From Paraburkholderia tropica (GTDB taxonomy: Bacteria > Pseudomonadota > Gammaproteobacteria > Burkholderiales > Burkholderiaceae), in NCBI RefSeq assembly GCF_914484835.1, contig NZ_CAJZAR010000039.1, forward strand, positions 62,001 through 126,000: a DNA stretch of 64,000 nt. The letters are read 5' to 3'. A program made the position numbers and the translations under genes. Positions 1 through 7,842 of the stretch are shown here, in pieces (position 1 is the stretch's first letter; each line of letters opens with the position of its first letter). The notes beneath the pieces were generated by a model. The model had not been told where the DNA came from, searched no databases, and worked only from the letters and a program-made list of their open reading frames with translations.

Positions 1-432
1 CGTTTCGGCGTGGAAAAGAAAGTGGTTGGTTTTACGCTGCCGCTGGGCTACGCGTTCAATCTCGACGGCTCGATGATGTATCAGGCGTTCGCGGCGATTT
101 TCATCGCGCAGGCGTTTGGCGTGGAGATGCCGGTCTCGCAGCAGGTCTTCATGCTGCTCGTGCTGATGTTGAGCAGCAAGGGGATGGCGAGCGTGCCGCG
201 CGGATCGGTGGTCGTGGTGGCCGCTGTGGCGCCGATGTTTCATCTGCCGGCCGCCGGTGTGGCGATGGTGCTCGCGATCGACCAGATTCTCGATATGGGC
301 CGCACGATGACCAATGTGATCGGCAACAGCGTGGCGACCGCCGTGATCGCGAAGTGGGAAGCGGCGCGTGAGCCGCAGCGTGAGACGCCTGCGCAAGCGC
401 TGTTTCCGCAAGCGCAGGGAGACGCGCAGTGA
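1..432 (+). CDS. Dicarboxylate/amino acid:cation symporter (DAACS family), C-terminal part
   Basis: The gene enters from the left edge; the reading frame is open from base 1 and stops at TGA 430-432. The visible 144 codons are the end of a DctA/GltP-type symporter. They hold the family's GYAFNLDG segment, a re-entrant loop region, the SSKGMASVPRGS stretch, and a late helix with DMGRTMTNVIGNSVA, the substrate and cation site in this family. It should lie in the inner membrane and import C4-dicarboxylates or acidic amino acids with Na+ or H+. The stop overlaps the start of the next gene, a racemase-like protein, so the two are very probably translationally coupled. That favours aspartate or glutamate as substrate over plain succinate, but this is inference. 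Confidence 0.9.
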   Translation, partial: RFGVEKKVVGFTLPLGYAFNLDGSMMYQAFAAIFIAQAFGVEMPVSQQVFMLLVLMLSSKGMASVPRGSVVVVAAVAPMFHLPAAGVAMVLAIDQILDMGRTMTNVIGNSVATAVIAKWEAAREPQRETPAQALFPQAQGDAQ

Positions 433-1811
433 TGCAAGGCGCAGGGTTGAAGGCGCTGAAATTCGGCGTGATTGGCGGGACTGCGCCGCTCGCGAGCGCC
501 CGGTTTTATAGCGTGCTGGCGAAGGTGGCGGCGGCGCGAGCGGATGCGCAATATTTCGATGCGATTTTCCGCCAATTGCCGATGCCATTCGAAGCGTTCG
601 ATTCATCGGATTGCAAACTGCGGATATTCGAAACGATACGTGAATTCGAAAAATGCGGCGTGACGACGGTGCTGTTGCCGTCGCTCGCGAATCAGGCGTT
701 GATCGATGAATTGAAGGCGAATACGCGTCTGGCTGTGCTCGGCAAATTCGAGGCGATGCAGTTTGCGGTATTGGAATCGTTTCCTGATGTGAGGCGCGTG
801 GGTTTGCTGATGTCGGATGACGTGCGTATGCAGTCGCCATTTGCGTGGCTTTATCCGCGCGTACAGAGCGAGCGACGCGACGATCAACGCGACGATTGGC
901 TGGCCGCGTGCGAAAGCCTGATCGAGCAGGGCGCGCAAGTGATCGTGCACGACCTGAGTGCCGTTTCGCTTGCCGACGCCCAAAAGGCCGCGCCGAACGT
1001 CCCGATGATCGATGTGAATCTCGCCTACGCGCGCTATGCGATTGAAGGCCGTCACGATTGGCCGGCGCCCGACGTCAAAGTAGGTGTGGTCGGCGGCATC
1101 GGTCCGGCGGCGACGGTCGATTTTCTGCAAAAGATCGTGCGCAATACGCCCGCCGCGCGCGATCAGGATCACATCAAGATGCTGGTCGAGCAGAATCCGC
1201 AAATTCCCGATCGCACGGAAAACCTGATCGGCGACGGCGCCGATCCCACGCTCTCGCTTTACGCGGCCTGCAAGCGGCTGGAGGAGGGCGGCGCGGGCGT
1301 CATCGCCATGCCGTGCAATACGGCGCACGCATTCGTCGAGCGTATTCAGCCTCATCTCGGCGTGCCCATCGTCAATATGCTGACCGAGACCGCGCGTTAT
1401 TTGCGCGCGGCGTTTCCTGCGCTGCGCGATGTGGGCGTGCTCGCGACTTCGGGGACGATCGAAAGCGGCGTCTATCGAAAGGCGCTCGAATCGCAGGGGC
1501 TGCGCGAAGTCGCGCCGGGTGCCGCATTACAGGCGCGCGTGATGGCGGCGATTTACGGCAAGCAGGGCGTGAAGGCGGGCTTCACGACCGGGCCGTGTCT
1601 CGACGATATCCGCGCCGCGCTGGATGGCTTGATTGCCGAGGGCGTGGAAGTCGTCATTCTGGGCTGCACCGAATTGCCGCTGTTGCTCTCGTGCGCGACG
1701 TACGAATCGGCGGCAGGCGGGCGCGTCACGCTCATCGACCCGACGGATGTGCTGGCGAAGCGCTGTGTCGAGTTTGCGAAAGGGCATCGAGATCAGATAG
1801 CGACATTATAA
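432..1811 (+). CDS. Tandem aspartate/glutamate racemase-like protein
   Basis: About 459 residues, roughly twice the usual length of an Asp/Glu racemase. Two homologous halves are visible. The first (about 8-205) opens with FGVIGGTAPLAS. The second (about 215-455) opens with VGVVGGIGPAATVDF. The second half keeps both expected cysteine motifs, MPCNTAHA and LGCTELPLLL, so it should be catalytically competent. In the first half the matching positions read LLPSLANQ and VHDLSAVS, without cysteines, so it is probably a non-catalytic pseudo-domain. The start is ATG 432, or GTG 429 one codon earlier; an AGGGAG ribosome site lies at 416-421. It overlaps the symporter stop. Likely role: interconversion of L- and D-acidic amino acids brought in by the symporter. 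The exact substrate is not shown by the sequence. Confidence 0.8.
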   Translation: MQGAGLKALKFGVIGGTAPLASARFYSVLAKVAAARADAQYFDAIFRQLPMPFEAFDSSDCKLRIFETIREFEKCGVTTVLLPSLANQALIDELKANTRLAVLGKFEAMQFAVLESFPDVRRVGLLMSDDVRMQSPFAWLYPRVQSERRDDQRDDWLAACESLIEQGAQVIVHDLSAVSLADAQKAAPNVPMIDVNLAYARYAIEGRHDWPAPDVKVGVVGGIGPAATVDFLQKIVRNTPAARDQDHIKMLVEQNPQIPDRTENLIGDGADPTLSLYAACKRLEEGGAGVIAMPCNTAHAFVERIQPHLGVPIVNMLTETARYLRAAFPALRDVGVLATSGTIESGVYRKALESQGLREVAPGAALQARVMAAIYGKQGVKAGFTTGPCLDDIRAALDGLIAEGVEVVILGCTELPLLLSCATYESAAGGRVTLIDPTDVLAKRCVEFAKGHRDQIATL

Positions 1812-1899
1812 GGTTAATGTCAAATCTCTAGATGGATAAGGTAGAAAGTCGACGGTTTACGTAGTATTATTTATCAAATCGTAGCCGTGAAAATTCACC

Positions 1900-2922
1900 A
1901 TGTCCGACATCGCCCCCGACGAAGTCCGCATCGCCGCGGAAATCGAGCGTCTTAAAGCCGACTTTCCCAAGACGCGCGAGCTGTATCGCGAAGTCTGCGC
2001 GCTGTTGTTCTTCCGCTTCGGCGTCACGCCTACCGCGAACCGGCTTTATCAACTCGTTCGGCGCGGCAGCATGAGCACGCCCACGGCCGTGCTGTCCGAA
2101 TTCTGGGCGGAGTTGCGCGAGAAAAGCCGTGTGCGCATCGAGCACGCGGACTTGCCCGAGGAGTTGCAAGGCGCGGCGGGCGAACTGATCGGGGCGCTCT
2201 GGAAGCGCGCTACGGCATCCGCGCAGGCGTCGCTCGCGGCGCTGCGCGAGGAGGTCGAGGCCGCGCGGCAGCAGGCCGAAGCCGCCGTCGCCGGTTTGCG
2301 AAACGACCTCGCCCGCACCGAAACCGCGCTGGAGCAGCGCACCGCTGCCCTGCTCGCGGCGCAAGTGCGTATTCAGGACCTGGAGCAGTCGCAGGCGGCG
2401 GCGTCGGCCACGCGCGAGGCGCTGGAGGGCGAAGTCGAGCGGCTTCAGCAGGGCAATCGCGAGCGGGACAACGCATTGACGCAGGCGCGCGCGGACTTCG
2501 GCGCCGAACTCGATAAGTTGCGCACCAGCGCCGAGCTTGCCGACACGCGGCTGCAAGCCGCTGAAAAGCGCGCGTTGCTGGAGATCGAGCGCGAGCGCGC
2601 GGCTGCGGCGCGCGTGCAGCGCGATAGCGAGGCCGCCGCGAAGCGCGCCGCGCGTGCCGAGGAAAGCGCGCGTGCCGAGATTCAGTCGCTGCAAGGTCAG
2701 CTTGGCGATCTGCGGCATCAGGCCGGCGTGCTCGAAGGGCGGCTCGACGCGCTGCGCGCCACGCATGCGGCGCAGGCAAAGGAACTCAGCGCGGCCCGCA
2801 ACAAGCCCGGTACGGGCAGCGCGCCGACACCCGCGCGCCGTGCGCCGCGCCGCGCCGGGCGACCCGCCGAAGCCGCTGCGAAACCGCTGCGTCCCGCGCG
2901 CAAGACCGCCGCGAAATCGTAA
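1900..2922 (+). CDS. KfrA-like DNA-binding coiled-coil protein
   Basis: A protein of 340 residues. Residues about 1-110 match the KfrA N-terminal DNA-binding domain, first known from plasmid replication regions (a helical start, then RFGVTPTANRLYQLVRRGSM, typical of this domain). Residues about 115-300 form a long uninterrupted coiled coil rich in Ala, Glu, Arg and Gln. The last 40 residues are a basic Pro/Ala/Arg/Lys tail of histone-H1 type, which would bind DNA nonspecifically. Chromosomal KfrA-like genes are common in Burkholderia relatives and need not mean a plasmid origin. It stands alone, about 90 bases after the racemase gene. Function here is unknown; an architectural or nucleoid role is the best guess. 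Confidence 0.75.
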   Translation: MSDIAPDEVRIAAEIERLKADFPKTRELYREVCALLFFRFGVTPTANRLYQLVRRGSMSTPTAVLSEFWAELREKSRVRIEHADLPEELQGAAGELIGALWKRATASAQASLAALREEVEAARQQAEAAVAGLRNDLARTETALEQRTAALLAAQVRIQDLEQSQAAASATREALEGEVERLQQGNRERDNALTQARADFGAELDKLRTSAELADTRLQAAEKRALLEIERERAAAARVQRDSEAAAKRAARAEESARAEIQSLQGQLGDLRHQAGVLEGRLDALRATHAAQAKELSAARNKPGTGSAPTPARRAPRRAGRPAEAAAKPLRPARKTAAKS

Positions 2923-3043
2923 TTGCTCCACGCAGGCGCTGGCTTTTCGTGGCCCTACGAGCATGGCACTCTCTGGGTCTAGCGCTGGAGCCACCGCTTC
3001 GTTAGTCTGATCGGCATTTCATCGCAACCAGGAGATGCCGAGG

Positions 3044-3736
3044 ATGTCCGAGACCGATAACGCCGCGAGCAAGACCACGCCGCCGTCGCCGCGCACGCGC
3101 GTGCGCCGCATGGCCGAGCGCGCCGACTACGAGACCGCCACGCTGTACGCGATTCTCGACGCGGCCTATGTGTGCCACGTCGCATTCGCCGACGATCACG
3201 GCGTGCACTGCATCCCCACCGCGTGTTGGCGCGAAGGCGATCATCTCTACATCCACGGCTCGAACGGCAGCCGCATGCTCAAGCTCGCCGCCGAAGGCGC
3301 GCAGTGCTGCGTGACGATCACGCATCTCGACGGCCTCGTGCTCGCGCGCTCCGCGTTCCATCACTCGATGAACTATCGCTCGGCGATGATCTACGGCGCG
3401 TTCGACGTCGTGCCCGCCGAGCAGAAGGCCGCCGCGCTCGACGCGTTTCTCGAACACATCGCGCGCGGCCGTGTGCATGAAGTCCGTCGCGGCGATCGTA
3501 ACGAACTCGCCGCGACGACGATCCTGCGTCTGCCGCTCGATGAAGCCGTGTCGAAGATTCGCACCGGCGGTCCGAGCGACGACGAAGCGGATCTCGCGTT
3601 GCCGGTCTGGGCCGGCGTGCTGCCGATGGCGCTCACGCCGCTGCCGCCCGAGCGCGTCGAGGGCGCGCAAGGCCAGGAATCCGAGCCGGATTATGTGAAG
3701 GCGTGGGCACGGCGTGCGTCGGTGACGTCGCGTTGA
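3044..3736 (+). CDS. Pyridoxamine 5'-phosphate oxidase-like FMN-binding protein
   Basis: About 230 residues with the split-barrel fold of the PPOX/NimA-like flavoprotein group: an N-terminal ERADYETATLYAILDAAYVCHVAF segment, the core CIPTACWREGDHLYIHGS, and RSAFHHSMNYRSAMIYG. I place the start at ATG 3044 because GGAG at 3031-3034 sits nine bases before it; the upstream in-frame ATG at 3035 directly abuts that GGAG and would leave no spacing. Members of this group bind FMN, F420 or haem, and most are uncharacterised; some reduce nitroimidazoles. It lies alone between the KfrA-like gene and a GntR regulator. A precise reaction cannot be assigned. Confidence 0.75.
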   Translation: MSETDNAASKTTPPSPRTRVRRMAERADYETATLYAILDAAYVCHVAFADDHGVHCIPTACWREGDHLYIHGSNGSRMLKLAAEGAQCCVTITHLDGLVLARSAFHHSMNYRSAMIYGAFDVVPAEQKAAALDAFLEHIARGRVHEVRRGDRNELAATTILRLPLDEAVSKIRTGGPSDDEADLALPVWAGVLPMALTPLPPERVEGAQGQESEPDYVKAWARRASVTSR

Positions 3737-3753
3737 AGCGGGGCACGAAGTCA

Positions 3754-3775
3754 GCGCCTGCTGGATAGCGGGCGC
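3754..3775 (+). terminator. Hairpin after the flavoprotein gene
   Basis: Nine-base arms GCGCCTGCT and AGCGGGCGC around a GGAT loop, with one G-U pair, 18 bases after the stop. A short T-rich stretch (TTGTTTTC) follows about ten bases later, so it is a possible but not classical intrinsic terminator. Confidence 0.4.
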
Positions 3776-3825
3776 ATCCGCGCAATTGTTTTCTTCCGGG
3801 CATGCGCCTTTGATAAGCTCCGACC

Positions 3826-4608
3826 ATGCCCGACATCAAGCTGAACATCACGCTCGACGACAGTCCGCCGATCGCGCCAGACGCCGCGCTGACGCGGGCG
3901 GACCGCGTCTATTACACGCTGCGCAACGAAATCTTCGACATGCACCTGCTGCCGGGCGACCGGCTCACCGAGGGCGCGATCGCGGAACGTTTCGCGGTGT
4001 CGCGCACGCCCGCGCGCGAAGCGCTGCAGCGGCTGCAAAGCGACGGGCTGATGCAGGGCTACGTGCGCGGCGGCTGGGAAGTCGTGCCGATCGACAACAA
4101 GCGTTTCGACGATCTCTACGAAATGCGCCAGATGATCGAGACCTTCGCGGTGCGCAAGCTGTGCTCCGGTGAAGCGCCGCAAGCCGAGCTGCATCTGCTG
4201 CTCGACGCGCTCGACCGCATCTGGAAAGTCGGGCGCGCGCAGCGCATCGCCGATGGCCGCAAGCTCGTCGAACTCGACGAGGGGCTGCATCACGCGCTGG
4301 TCGCGGCGGCGGGCAACGACGAACTCACCGCGACGATGCAGCGCGTGACCGACCGCATCCGCGTGGTGCGGCGGCTCGATCTCGTGCACGGCGACGGCAT
4401 CGCCGAAACCTACGACGAGCACGCCGCGATTCTCGACGCGATTCGCCGTGGCGACAGCGCATTGAGCGTCGAACTCGTCTCGCGTCACATCGGCGGAAGT
4501 CAGGCGAGCGTCAACGGTCTCACGCTGCAACGGCTGCGCGCCGTGCGCACCGAGACGGGGCGCGATGCCGTTGCGCACGCACCAGCCCGGCCTCGGCGCA
4601 CCACCTGA
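3826..4608 (+). CDS. GntR-family transcriptional regulator, FCD type
   Basis: A 260-residue protein. Residues about 25-92 form the GntR winged helix, with the pattern LPGDRLTEGAIAERFAVSRTPAREALQRL. Residues about 100-235 form a helical FCD ligand-binding domain with the expected metal-site histidines (EGLHHAL, then DEHAAIL and SRHIGGS). Proteins of this subgroup usually bind carboxylates or amino acids and repress a nearby catabolic operon. A perfect TTGTATACAA palindrome stands between this gene and the next (4723-4732), of the kind FCD regulators bind. It therefore probably controls the gamma-glutamyltransferase-family gene and the MFS carrier that follow. The ligand is unknown. Confidence 0.88.
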   Translation: MPDIKLNITLDDSPPIAPDAALTRADRVYYTLRNEIFDMHLLPGDRLTEGAIAERFAVSRTPAREALQRLQSDGLMQGYVRGGWEVVPIDNKRFDDLYEMRQMIETFAVRKLCSGEAPQAELHLLLDALDRIWKVGRAQRIADGRKLVELDEGLHHALVAAAGNDELTATMQRVTDRIRVVRRLDLVHGDGIAETYDEHAAILDAIRRGDSALSVELVSRHIGGSQASVNGLTLQRLRAVRTETGRDAVAHAPARPRRTT

Positions 4609-4722
4609 CGGCACGGCGAGGCGGCCCGCGAAAGGCCGCGTAGGCGGGCTGAAAGCCTTATCCAATCGGCATTCTCAGGGTTTTTACCAAGACTTGGCAC
4701 GGATTTCGCATTAACGTTTTCG

Positions 4723-4732
4723 TTGTATACAA
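4723..4732 (+). promoter_or_regulatory. Putative GntR/FCD operator TTGTATACAA
   Basis: A perfect ten-base palindrome that ends ten bases before the ATG of the gamma-glutamyltransferase-family gene and touches its ribosome binding site AAGGAA (4731-4736). A repressor bound here would block transcription elongation or initiation close to the start codon. The match to FCD-type operators (TGTATACA core) is known; the pairing with the adjacent regulator is inference. Confidence 0.6.
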
Positions 4733-4742
4733 GGAAACGTCG

Positions 4743-6392
4743 ATGCCTCTCGAACACACTGCCGAACGCTTTGCTGAACTCCACGCAGCCCCCACACTGA
4801 ATCCCACGCGCGGTTCGCGCGGCATGGCGGTCGCGCCGCACGCGCTCGCTTCGCAGAGCGCGCTCGCTGTCCTGCGCGAAGGCGGCAACGCGGTCGAGGC
4901 GATGATCGCCGCCGCCGCGACCATCGCCGTGGTGTATCCGCATATGAACAGCATCGGCGGGGACGGCTTCTGGCTGATCTCGCGTCCTGGCCACGCGCCC
5001 ATCGGCATCGAGGCGTGCGGCGCGGCGGCGATGCGCGCCGACATCGCCACCTATCGCGCGCTCGGTCTTTCCGCCGTGCCCGCACGCGGCCCGCTCGCCG
5101 CGAATACGGTGGCGGGCACGGTCTCCGGCTGGGACTTCGCGCAACGCTATTCGCAAGCCGCACTCGGCGGCCGCTTGCCCGTCGCGCGCCTGCTCGAAGA
5201 CGCGATTCACTACGCGAAGCACGGCGTGCCGGTCACGCGCAGCCACGCCGATTGCGTCGCGGGCAAGGGCGCGGAACTGCACAACGTGGCGGGCTTCGCA
5301 CCCACCTTCATGCCCGACGCGCGCGCGCCGCGTACCGGCGAGCGCTTCGCGAACGCGCGGCTCGCGGCGACGCTGCAACAACTCGCCGATGCGGGCCTCG
5401 ACGACTTCTATCGCGGCGATCTCGCGCGCAGCATCGCACGCGATCTCTCGTCGCTGGAAACGCTCATCACGCTCGACGACCTCGAACGCCATCGCGCGCG
5501 CGAACGCACGCCGCTCGCGCTCGAACACACGCTCGGCACGGTCTACAACATGCCGCCGCCGACGCAAGGACTCGTCTCGCTGCTGATTCTCGGCGTGCTC
5601 GACCGCGTGCTCACCGACGGCATGGACCCGCTCGGCCCCGAATTCGTGCACGCGTGCGTGGAAGCGACCAAGCTCGCGTTCAAGGTGCGCGACCAGTACG
5701 TGACCGATCCCGACCATATGCGCGTCGATCCCGACGCGCTGCTCGCACCCGCCGCGCTCGACGCGATGGCGCGCGAGGTGTCGATGTCGCGCGCGATGCC
5801 TTGGGGCAACGGACGCGGTCCCGGCGACACGGTCTGGATGGGCGTGGTCGACAACGAGGGCGTGGCCGTGAGCTTTATCCAGAGCATCTATCACGAGTTC
5901 GGCAGCGGCATCGTGCTGCCGGAATCGGGCATCAACTGGCAGAACCGTGGCTGTAGTTTCTCGCTCGATCCCGCGTCGCTGAATCCGCTGATGCCGGGAC
6001 GCCGTCCGTTCCACACGCTCAATCCCGCGCTCGCGCAGTTCGCCGATGGCCGCACGATGGTCTACGGCAACATGGGCGGCGACGGCCAGCCGCAATCGCA
6101 AAGCGCGGTGTTCTCGCGCATCGCGCGCTACGGCTGGAATCCGCAGGCCGCGATCGATGCGCCGCGCTGGCTGCTCGGCCGCACGTGGGGCCAGTCGACC
6201 GATTCGCTGAAGCTCGAAGCGCGCTTTCCGGCGGAGACCGTCGACGCGTTGCGCGCGCTGGGCCACGACGTGGAAGTGCTCGCCGCGTATGACGAAGCGA
6301 TGGGGCATGCCGGTGCAATCGTTCGGTATCCGAATGGATTGTTCGAGGCGGGCCACGATCCACGCAGCGACGGCGCGGCCGCGGGCTGGTAG
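4743..6392 (+). CDS. Gamma-glutamyltransferase-family (Ntn-hydrolase) protein
   Basis: A 549-residue member of the gamma-glutamyltranspeptidase family. The large-subunit part holds ALAVLREGGNAVEAMIAAAATIAVV and NSIGGDGFWL. The expected autocleavage site and nucleophile is Thr363 in GDTVWMGVVD, matching the TT-xx-SVVD motif of classical enzymes, with a later MPGRRPFHTLNP segment and a GGDGQPQ loop. No signal peptide is seen, so it should be cytoplasmic, unlike the periplasmic GGT of E. coli. Such cytoplasmic members often act as hydrolases or acylases on gamma-glutamyl or other amide compounds. It lies between an FCD regulator and an MFS carrier, most likely one operon taking up and cleaving a single substrate. 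Substrate unknown. Confidence 0.85.
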   Translation: MPLEHTAERFAELHAAPTLNPTRGSRGMAVAPHALASQSALAVLREGGNAVEAMIAAAATIAVVYPHMNSIGGDGFWLISRPGHAPIGIEACGAAAMRADIATYRALGLSAVPARGPLAANTVAGTVSGWDFAQRYSQAALGGRLPVARLLEDAIHYAKHGVPVTRSHADCVAGKGAELHNVAGFAPTFMPDARAPRTGERFANARLAATLQQLADAGLDDFYRGDLARSIARDLSSLETLITLDDLERHRARERTPLALEHTLGTVYNMPPPTQGLVSLLILGVLDRVLTDGMDPLGPEFVHACVEATKLAFKVRDQYVTDPDHMRVDPDALLAPAALDAMAREVSMSRAMPWGNGRGPGDTVWMGVVDNEGVAVSFIQSIYHEFGSGIVLPESGINWQNRGCSFSLDPASLNPLMPGRRPFHTLNPALAQFADGRTMVYGNMGGDGQPQSQSAVFSRIARYGWNPQAAIDAPRWLLGRTWGQSTDSLKLEARFPAETVDALRALGHDVEVLAAYDEAMGHAGAIVRYPNGLFEAGHDPRSDGAAAGW

Positions 6393-6439
6393 CGCAAGCC
6401 AGCGCTCCACCTAATCGACTGATCGACTGTTTTTTTATA

Positions 6440-6466
6440 TCCGGTTCGGCGGCTTGCCGAACCGGA
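6440..6466. repeat. Perfect 11-base inverted repeat between enzyme and carrier genes
   Basis: TCCGGTTCGGC and its exact complement around a GGCTT loop, about 50 bases after the stop at 6392 and 45 bases before the next ATG. No U-run follows on the plus strand; a T-run precedes it instead. It could stabilise the upstream message or dampen read-through into the MFS gene rather than fully terminate. Confidence 0.5.
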
Positions 6467-6511
6467 GGGCGTCTCTCGTCCTTTTTCATCCGCATTCAAC
6501 GGGGAAAACAC

Positions 6512-7816
6512 ATGAACACACGCACTCAGACGCTGCACGCTCAGACCACGGACGGCGCGAACGCCGTCGCGACGCATAACCGCTGGCTCCAGCTCGGCCT
6601 CGGCCTGCTGTGCATGATGGCGATTTCGAGCCCGCAATATGTCTGGACGCTGCTGACCAAGCCGCTGTCCGCGAAGCTTGGCGTGCCGCTGCCCGAATTG
6701 CAGGTCACGTTCTCGCTGCTGATCATTTTGCAGACCTTCTTCTCGCCGTTTCAGGGCAAGCTGATCGACCGCTTCGGCCCGCGTCTGCTGATCTCGCTCG
6801 GCACGGTGATGTCGGGCCTGAGCTGGGTGCTCGCCTCGATGGTCACGAGCACGTCGATGCTCTATCTCACCTACGGTCTCGTGGGCGGTCTCGGCACGGG
6901 CATCGTCTATGTCGGCGTGGTCGGGCTGATGGTGCGCTGGTTCCCGGATCGGCGCGGCTTCGCGGCGGGCGCGGTGGCGGCCGGTTACGGCATGGGCGCG
7001 ATCGTCACGACGTTCCCGATCGCGGCCTCGCTCGCGACGCGCGGCCTCGACGCCACGCTCTGGATCTACGGCATCGCGTTCGCGGTCGTGGGCTTTCTCG
7101 CTTCGCAAGGCCTGCGCGTGCCGCGCGACGTCGCGCCGTCCGGCGCGGCTGCTGCGGCGCATGCTGCCGCCAATGTGCCGAACCTGCGTCCCTCGCAGAT
7201 GATGAAGTCGCCGCTGTTCTGGCTGATGTTCGCCATGATGACGATGATGTCGACCTCGGGCCTCATGGTCACGTCGCAGATGGCGACCTTCGCGGCCGAT
7301 TTCGGCATCACGAAAGTGGTGGTGTTCGGCATGGCCGCGCTGCCGCTCGCGCTGACCATCGACCGCTTCACGAATGGCCTCACGCGTCCGTTGTTCGGCT
7401 GGGTCTCGGATCGATTCGGCCGCGAAAACACGATGTTTTTCGCATTCGCGCTCGAAGGCGTGGCGATGGCGCTGTGGCTGCTGACGCGCGATAACGCCGT
7501 GCTGTTCGTGCTGCTCTCGGGCGTGGTGTTCTTCGGCTGGGGCGAAATCTTCTCGCTGTTCCCGTCGACGCTGACCGATACCTTCGGCACGCGTCACGCC
7601 ACCGAAAACTATGGCTGGCTCTATATCTCGCAGGGCATCGGCTCGATCTTCGGCGGGCCGCTCGCCGCGCTGCTGCATCTGCACGCGGGCAGCTGGGTGC
7701 CGGTGTTCGCCTCGGCGATCACGCTCGATATCGTCACCGCCGTGCTCGCGCTGTTCGTGCTCAAGCCGATGCGCGCGCGTTTTCTGCAGAAGGGCGCGGC
7801 GGTTGCGGCCAACTGA
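6512..7816 (+). CDS. MFS transporter, oxalate/formate antiporter-like (OFA) family
   Basis: A 434-residue inner-membrane carrier with twelve predicted helices. It resembles the OxlT group: an early WTLLTKPLSAKLGV loop, FQGKLIDRFGPR in the loop between helices 2 and 3, GLGTGIVYVGVVG in helix 4 and FPDRRGFAAGAVAAGYG in helix 5. The second half starts after a central loop (residues about 205-235) with FWLMFAMMTMMSTSGLMV. GGGGAAAA at 6500-6507 is a suitable ribosome site. Members move small carboxylates, but many are of unknown substrate. Its place after the GGT-family gene suggests it carries that enzyme's substrate or product. No oxalate-catabolic genes are nearby, so an oxalate role is unsupported. 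Confidence 0.85.
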   Translation: MNTRTQTLHAQTTDGANAVATHNRWLQLGLGLLCMMAISSPQYVWTLLTKPLSAKLGVPLPELQVTFSLLIILQTFFSPFQGKLIDRFGPRLLISLGTVMSGLSWVLASMVTSTSMLYLTYGLVGGLGTGIVYVGVVGLMVRWFPDRRGFAAGAVAAGYGMGAIVTTFPIAASLATRGLDATLWIYGIAFAVVGFLASQGLRVPRDVAPSGAAAAAHAAANVPNLRPSQMMKSPLFWLMFAMMTMMSTSGLMVTSQMATFAADFGITKVVVFGMAALPLALTIDRFTNGLTRPLFGWVSDRFGRENTMFFAFALEGVAMALWLLTRDNAVLFVLLSGVVFFGWGEIFSLFPSTLTDTFGTRHATENYGWLYISQGIGSIFGGPLAALLHLHAGSWVPVFASAITLDIVTAVLALFVLKPMRARFLQKGAAVAAN

Positions 7817-7842
7817 TACGGCCCACGTGATACGGCGCGCGC

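Noticed and set aside
6440..6466. Reading the 11-base inverted repeat as a classical terminator
   Set aside because: No T-run follows on either strand; the T-run lies before it. Kept only as an inverted repeat.
6512..7816. Oxalate transport
   Set aside because: The carrier is OFA-like, but no formyl-CoA transferase or oxalyl-CoA decarboxylase gene is near; the neighbour is a GGT-family enzyme.
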